A program made the translations under genes and the position numbers. This document shows, piece after piece, positions 59,684 through 64,000 of a stretch of DNA of 64,000 nucleotides. The stretch is from an uncultured Clostridia bacterium (GTDB taxonomy: Bacteria > Bacillota > Clostridia > Monoglobales > Monoglobaceae): contig CANQBQ010000001.1 of assembly GCA_947589045.1 (NCBI GenBank), forward strand, positions 62,001-126,000, read 5' to 3'. The notes beneath the pieces were generated by a model. It was not told the origin of the DNA. It saw only the letters and a program-made list of their open reading frames with translations, and ran no database searches. Within the stretch, counting starts at the first letter, position 1; every line of letters starts with the position of its first letter.

Positions 59684-60583
59684 TTAAATTTTTACCGTCT
59701 CGCCGTCGCCGAATTTTTCGCGCAGTCTCTTTAAAAACAGCTCGGCGGGCTTGGAAAAAGCCTGATGCTTTTTCCAGGCTATGTCTATGTGTATCTTTAT
59801 ATCGGAGGCGAGCGGACGGAAGCATATACTCTTTTTTTCGTTTGTGCGTATGATTTTGTCAATACACAGCGCGTACCCCAAGCCCTCGTCGACCATAAGC
59901 GACGCGTTGTAGAGCAGATTATATGTCGCCACGATGTTCAGCTCCTCGTAATCTCTCTTTATCCATCCGGCAACATCGCGGCTCAGCAGAGTTTGTCTGG
60001 AAAGGATGAGCGGCAAGTCCCAAAGGTCTGAAGGCTCAATAAATTTCTTTTCGGCAAGCGGGCTGTCGCTTCGCATAAGAAGCCCCCACGAGTCGGCGGC
60101 GGGAAGTCTCAAATATTCGTATTTTGCGATATCGGCAAGCTCGACAAAGACGCAAAAGTCCAATATGCCCTTGTTGAGTTTATCCTCTATGTCGTCGCGG
60201 TCGCCGCTGAAAATATGGAAGTGAATATCGGGAAATTCCGAGTGTAATTCGGCGGCGACGCGGGCTATCAGCCGCATAGCGTCGGTCTCTCCGCCGCCGA
60301 TGTAAATGTCGCCGTTTATCATATCGTTTCCCGACGTAAACTCCGATATTGTTTTGTCGGTAAGGTTTACTATATCCTCGGCGCGCCTTTTAAACAGCAC
60401 GCCGTCGCCGGTCAGCGAGAGCCGTTTGCTGCTCCGCACAATCAGCTTTGTGCCGAGTTCTTCCTCCAAATCCATAAGCTGGCGAGACAGCGTGGGCTGG
60501 GTGATATGCAAAACCTCGGCGGCTTTTGAAATGCTCATCTCCCTCGCGACCGCGAGAAAATATTTTAAAACGCGTATTTCCAT
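59684..60583 (-). CDS. LysR-family transcriptional regulator
   Basis: A 299-residue regulator. Winged helix-turn-helix 1-60 (EMSISKAAEVLHITQPTLSR QLM in two parts), effector-binding domain about 90-295 with IYIGGGETDAMRLIARV. It resembles the small-molecule-sensing LysR group next to reductases or oxidoreductases. It diverges from the lipoprotein/DUF362 genes with a dyad in the shared spacer, so it probably controls them. Effector unknown. Confidence 0.93.
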   Translation of the reverse strand: MEIRVLKYFLAVAREMSISKAAEVLHITQPTLSRQLMDLEEELGTKLIVRSSKRLSLTGDGVLFKRRAEDIVNLTDKTISEFTSGNDMINGDIYIGGGETDAMRLIARVAAELHSEFPDIHFHIFSGDRDDIEDKLNKGILDFCVFVELADIAKYEYLRLPAADSWGLLMRSDSPLAEKKFIEPSDLWDLPLILSRQTLLSRDVAGWIKRDYEELNIVATYNLLYNASLMVDEGLGYALCIDKIIRTNEKKSICFRPLASDIKIHIDIAWKKHQAFSKPAELFLKRLREKFGDGETVKI

Positions 60584-60625
60584 TGTAAAATCACTCCTTT
60601 CACTACGCCGTTATTGTACCATAAA

Positions 60626-60650
60626 ATAATATGCCTGTAAAGCATATTAT
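60626..60650. promoter_or_regulatory. Dyad operator in the LysR-lipoprotein spacer
   Basis: ATAATATGC (60626-60634), 7-base gap, GCATATTAT (60642-60650), a perfect 9-bp dyad of the length used by LysR proteins. A promoter for the rightward genes (TTTGTA 60668-60673, 18-base spacer, TATAAT 60692-60697) lies 18 bases further, so the dyad sits just upstream of its -35 box, as in LysR activation. Confidence 0.65.
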
Positions 60651-60772
60651 AATATACAATATAAGTATTTGTATTTTTAAATTTCTGCGGCTATAATATG
60701 TTTAAAGATACATAGCGCGGTAAATTCAGGCATTAAAATACAACAGCAGTGAAACGGAAAGGGGTGCGTGTA

Positions 60773-61246
60773 ATGAAAAAAATAATCTCAATCATTTTGA
60801 CGCTCGTTTTTTGCACGACGTTTATCTCGGCTTGTGCGGCACAGCAAGACGATTTGACAATAACAATGCAGATAGGCAATCCCGTTATGACTGTAAACGG
60901 AGAGGAAAAGGCGATAGACGAGCAGGGGACGGCTCCGGTTATTATAGACAACAGAACTCTCCTTCCCGTGCGCGCAATCGTGGAGGAAATCGGCGGCGGA
61001 GTAGCGTGGGACGAGGAAACCCGGACCGTGTTGCTCGGATATAAGGACGATATAATCATTCTTGAGGCAGACAACCATACCGCATATCTGAACGAAAGCA
61101 AGCGGGAGCTTGACGTAGCCCCGACCGTCATAAACGACCGCACGATGCTCCCGATAAGGTTTATCGCAAACGGCTTCGGGTTTGACGTGGACTGGAACGA
61201 GGACGCTCAAACAGTTACAATTACTCTTAAAGACGAGGGGGTTTAA
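60773..61246 (+). CDS. Lipoprotein with copper-amine-oxidase N-terminal (stalk) domain
   Basis: A 157-residue lipoprotein. It starts at the ATG at 60773 (AAAGGGG box) rather than 60749. The signal peptide ends in lipobox ISAC with Cys21. The remainder is a single stalk-like domain (LLPVRAIVEEIGGGVAWDEE; RTMLPIRFIANGFGFDVDWN), a wall-associated fold common in Clostridia, without copper ligands. The third protein in the window with this domain. It is 6 bases before the DUF362 gene and probably assists it at the cell surface. Confidence 0.85.
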   Translation: MKKIISIILTLVFCTTFISACAAQQDDLTITMQIGNPVMTVNGEEKAIDEQGTAPVIIDNRTLLPVRAIVEEIGGGVAWDEETRTVLLGYKDDIIILEADNHTAYLNESKRELDVAPTVINDRTMLPIRFIANGFGFDVDWNEDAQTVTITLKDEGV

Positions 61247-61252
61247 TGAATT

Positions 61253-63148
61253 ATGAAGAAAATCATATCCGCTGTTGCGGCGCTGGCTCTTTGCGCCGCG
61301 GTGCAGACAAACGCTTTTGCATCCGACGGCTTCCCGCCGCACGAGCCCTACGGTGAGGGCGTGGGCGCGATGCCCGGACGCGTTGTCTGGTCGTATGAGC
61401 CGAGTTCGGTCGATTGGGACGGAAACGGATACTGGTGGGAACCCGATAATTTTGACGAGGGCGTTATCCGCAATATGGTCTCCGAGTCGGTCGCGGCGCT
61501 TGGCGGGGCTTCGACCGCGTCCGAGGGCTGGCGCGCGCTGTTTGAAAACCGCAACGAGCGAAACGGCGAGAGCGGAGGCTACAAATCGGGCGAAAAAATA
61601 GCGATAAAGGCTAACATCAACGGCTCGGCGGTTATGGACGATGACACTTCGGGCGAAACGCAAATGAGCTACACAAACCCTGTGCTTTTAAAGGCGCTGC
61701 TTACCTCGCTCGTCGAGGACGCGGGAGTTACGCCGTCCGACATTACGGTGTACGACGTGTCGCGCCTGTTCCCCGATTATATGGAAAAGATGTGCACCGA
61801 GGGAATACTGAGCGGCGTGAATTTTGTCAACCGCGATAACGGCGTTGCCGACGAAAACGCGCCGATAGTGTGGTCGCACAGCTTCAGCGGCGCGGTGAAC
61901 TATCTTCCGACCTGCGTTACCGAGGCAAAATATATGATAAACTTCGCTAACCTGAAAGGGCACAGCTACGGAATAACGCTGTGCGGCAAAAATCACTTCG
62001 GCTCGTTCATAAACGGGAACGCGATGCGCCCGCCTGAGGGTGCAAATTTACATCAATGGCTGACGAGGAGTGAGATGGGGATTTACAGCCCGCTCGTGGA
62101 TTTAATGGCGAACAGGCATCTCGGCGGCAAGACGGTTTTATATATGCTCGACGCGATTATATGCGCTCCGTCCGAGGGCTCGTCAATTACGATTGACAAT
62201 TCAAAGTGGAGGCAGGAGCCGTTCGGCGGCGATTTTGCGTCAAGCATATTCGTGTCGCAAGACCCCGTCGCAATAGATTCGGTGGGCGCGGATTTTCTTA
62301 TCAACGAGCCGACGGTTACGGACAACAATTATTCAGCGCGCGATACCTCAAGCGAGAATTATCTGCACGAGGCGGGACTTGTCAAAAACTCGCCGTCGGG
62401 CACGGTCTACACCGACAGCTTCGGTGAAACGATTGCCAATTTGGGCGTGCACGAGCATTGGAACAACCCGACCGACAAGCAGTACAGCCGCAACCTCGGC
62501 AAGGACGAGGGCATAGAGCTTGTAAAGGTCGGGTCGGCAGCCGCCGAAGCCGTGCGCGTTGAGTATGACAAGGCGAGCGGAACCGTTACTGTAAGCAACG
62601 CTCCCGAAAACAGTACGCTTATAACCGCGTTTTACAAAGACAATATTTTGTCCGACGTGAAGCTGTATAAGGTGAGCGGCGCGTTCACGGCGAACGTCGG
62701 GGAGGGCGCTCAAAATTCGGATACGGTCAAAATATTTTTATGGGATATGGACACGCTTAAACCGTTTGTCACGGCAAAAACCGATACGGAGGCTGAAACA
62801 AAAATGAACGTTAAAATAGGAGACGCGGTATTTACCGCCACGCTCGAGGATAACGCGGCGGTACGCGAGTTTGTCGATATGATGAAGGATGCGCCCGTCA
62901 CTATTGATATGAGCGATTATTCGGGATTTGAAAAGGTGGGCTCTTTGGGCAGAAGTCTTACGGCGAGCGACAGCCAAATGACGACAAACGCCGGCGACAT
63001 AGTGCTTTACAACAAAAATCAGATAGTTATGTTTTACGGCTCAAACTCGTGGAGCTACACCAAGATAGGGCATATCGACGATTTGAGCGGCTGGAAGGAG
63101 GCGCTCGGTGACGGCAATATCACAGCCGTATTTTCGCTCGCTGAATAG
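61253..63148 (+). CDS. Exported DUF362 protein with shared module and cyclophilin-like domain
   Basis: A 631-residue exported protein. Signal peptide about 1-23 (cut after AFA). DUF362 domain about 40-430 (KIAIKANINGSA, NFANLKGHSYGITLCGKNHF, DPVAIDSVGADFL). DUF362 lacks a proven activity; some members carry ferredoxin domains but this one does not. Residues about 430-515 form the shared Ig-like module (VKIFLWDMDTLKPF). The C-terminal 115 residues resemble the cyclophilin-like domain (KIGDAVFTATLEDNAAVREF; GDIVLYNKNQIVMFYGSNSW). Combination of the three is unusual. Coupled to the lipoprotein gene. Confidence 0.85.
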   Translation: MKKIISAVAALALCAAVQTNAFASDGFPPHEPYGEGVGAMPGRVVWSYEPSSVDWDGNGYWWEPDNFDEGVIRNMVSESVAALGGASTASEGWRALFENRNERNGESGGYKSGEKIAIKANINGSAVMDDDTSGETQMSYTNPVLLKALLTSLVEDAGVTPSDITVYDVSRLFPDYMEKMCTEGILSGVNFVNRDNGVADENAPIVWSHSFSGAVNYLPTCVTEAKYMINFANLKGHSYGITLCGKNHFGSFINGNAMRPPEGANLHQWLTRSEMGIYSPLVDLMANRHLGGKTVLYMLDAIICAPSEGSSITIDNSKWRQEPFGGDFASSIFVSQDPVAIDSVGADFLINEPTVTDNNYSARDTSSENYLHEAGLVKNSPSGTVYTDSFGETIANLGVHEHWNNPTDKQYSRNLGKDEGIELVKVGSAAAEAVRVEYDKASGTVTVSNAPENSTLITAFYKDNILSDVKLYKVSGAFTANVGEGAQNSDTVKIFLWDMDTLKPFVTAKTDTEAETKMNVKIGDAVFTATLEDNAAVREFVDMMKDAPVTIDMSDYSGFEKVGSLGRSLTASDSQMTTNAGDIVLYNKNQIVMFYGSNSWSYTKIGHIDDLSGWKEALGDGNITAVFSLAE

Positions 63149-63187
63149 GACGCGGGCATACTATCGGGAAACAATGGGGAGTGCAAA

Positions 63188-63757
63188 ATGACAACTGAGA
63201 ATTTTTTGGAAAAGATGAGAAACGGAACAACGGCAAAGGGCGGCTCGGATATGCATCTGAAAATGCACGAGTTGAGTCAGCGTGCGCTGAGAATAACGGC
63301 GCGGCTCAACGGCTCGTATCACGAGCCGACCGAGCTTCGCGAAATTTTTTCGGAGCTTATCGGAAAAGAAATCGATGAGAGCTTCGGGCTTTTTCCGCCG
63401 TTTTATACCGACTGCGGCTTGAATACCTCAATAGGCAAAAATGTGTTTATAAATTCGGGCTGCCGCTTTCAGGACTGGGGCGGAATAACAATCGGCGACG
63501 GCGCGCTCATCGGGCATAACGTGGTTATCGCCACTATAAATCACGCCTTATCTCCAAAAGAAAGGCACGACAATATTCCCGCGTCTGTCACGATAGGCAA
63601 AAACGTGTGGATAGGCTCAAACGCGACGGTGCTCCCCGGAGTGACGATAGGCGATAACGCGGTTATTGCCGCGGGCGCGGTCGTGACAAAGGACGTTCCG
63701 CCCGATGTGGTCGCCGCGGGCGTACCCGCAAGGGTGATAAAGAAGATTGAAATGTGA
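63188..63757 (+). CDS. Maltose/galactoside-type sugar O-acetyltransferase
   Basis: A 189-residue left-handed parallel beta-helix enzyme of the LacA/Maa type. The N-terminal helical Mac domain (about 5-60) leads to hexapeptide repeats (IGKNVFINSGC, ITIGDGALIGHNVVIATINH with the catalytic His, VTIGKNVWIGSNATVLPGVT, IGDNAVIAAGAVVTKDV) and VAAGVPARVIKK. It moves acetyl from acetyl-CoA to a sugar hydroxyl, usually a non-metabolised sugar. GGGGAG box before the ATG. Separated by 39 bases from the DUF362 gene, possibly the same transcript. Confidence 0.93.
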   Translation: MTTENFLEKMRNGTTAKGGSDMHLKMHELSQRALRITARLNGSYHEPTELREIFSELIGKEIDESFGLFPPFYTDCGLNTSIGKNVFINSGCRFQDWGGITIGDGALIGHNVVIATINHALSPKERHDNIPASVTIGKNVWIGSNATVLPGVTIGDNAVIAAGAVVTKDVPPDVVAAGVPARVIKKIEM

Positions 63758-63761
63758 GAAG

Positions 63762-63803
63762 AAAATTAAGCGGGACGCCGATGGGGCGCTCCGCTTAATT
63801 TTT
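63762..63803. terminator. Bidirectional terminator
   Basis: AAAATTAAGCGG (63762-63773) pairs with CCGCTTAATTTT (63791-63802), with extra inner pairing of GCC/GGC. It lies between the acetyltransferase and the convergent gene at the window edge. Confidence 0.85.
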
Positions 63804-64000
63804 ATTCGTTCGGAAAGACCGATTTTAAAACCGAGTTGTAGATGTCGTCGGCGTGCTTCTCCATATATTTTGCGACGTTTCTCGCGCTGTCGCGGTCGCC
63901 TATGCGGAGCTTCAGTTCCATAACCGTCTCCTCGCCGTCGGTCACGGTGAGCGCAGAAAAATATTCCCCGCTCTCGGACGGGATAATCTCGCCCGTGCCG
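63802..64000 (-). CDS. C-terminal part of an unidentified protein (partial)
   Basis: The minus strand is open from the window edge to a TAA at 63802-63804 and encodes GTGEIIPSESGEYFSALTVT, then DGEETVMELKLRIGDRDSAR, NVAKYMEKHADDIYNSVLKS, VFPNE. The amphipathic C-terminal helices and codon use look like a genuine gene. No family recognised from 65 residues. Confidence 0.6.
   Translation of the reverse strand, partial: GTGEIIPSESGEYFSALTVTDGEETVMELKLRIGDRDSARNVAKYMEKHADDIYNSVLKSVFPNE

Overview
The window looks like a chromosomal segment of a spore-forming Clostridia (Firmicutes) bacterium that lives on plant pectin. The grounds are the Gram-positive ribosomal gene order, the AddA-type recombination helicase, SpoVT and the yabM-yabN-yabO block, S-layer homology domains, BspA-type leucine-rich-repeat surface proteins, and a full pectin-use cluster. 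Base composition is intermediate in the core genes and visibly more AT-rich between about 3.7 and 6.9 kb and in the two LRR genes. I see no rRNA, tRNA or CRISPR array.

Layout. 1-3.7 kb: end of the ribosomal operon, (map)-infA-rpmJ-rpsM-rpsK-rpsD-rpoA-rplQ, with an internal consensus promoter and structured spacers before rpsM and rpsK. 3.7-7.1 kb: AT-rich accessory island on the minus strand with a DUF4417 protein, a toxin-like protein and a probable immunity partner, an XRE/ImmA regulator pair, a MobC remnant, and, at the right junction, the 3' stump of an HD-GYP gene. 7.1-16.1 kb: GNAT, addA, an RluA-type pseudouridine synthase, and a metF / MetH-activation / short MetH methionine operon. 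16.1-20 kb: a large VanW wall protein, a 37-residue cysteine-rich peptide behind a structured leader, repeat-rich spacers and a helical hypothetical protein.

20.1-41.1 kb is the pectin region. Three large secreted multidomain PL1 pectate lyases, one anchored by SLH repeats, cut polygalacturonan outside the cell. An LplB/LplC/solute-binding importer without its own ATPase takes up oligomers. Leaderless pectin methylesterase (CE8) and GH28 galacturonidase finish depolymerisation inside, and UxaB and UxaA carry tagaturonate through altronate to 2-keto-3-deoxygluconate. Isomerase UxaC and the KDG kinase and aldolase are not in the window.

41.1-64 kb: a CPA1/RCK antiporter, two BspA-like LRR proteins (43.4 and 57.8 kb) that share a long attenuator-like leader, a GH73 glucosaminidase and a PrsA-like foldase with copper-amine-oxidase-type stalk domains, an FMN-riboswitch-controlled RibU, an aquaporin, an Orn/Lys/Arg-decarboxylase-family enzyme, glycyl-tRNA synthetase, the yabO/yabN/yabM block, an NlpC/P60-like protein, SpoVT, a LysR regulator divergent from a lipoprotein and DUF362 pair, and a sugar O-acetyltransferase.

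The strongest undescribed signals are (1) the duplicated covarying leader RNA of the two LRR genes, with mutually exclusive terminator and antiterminator helices; (2) the DUF4417/toxin/immunity cassette beside XRE/ImmA, with a candidate small RNA between them; (3) structured r-protein spacers; (4) a shared C-terminal module on five secreted proteins; and (5) families of intergenic repeats.
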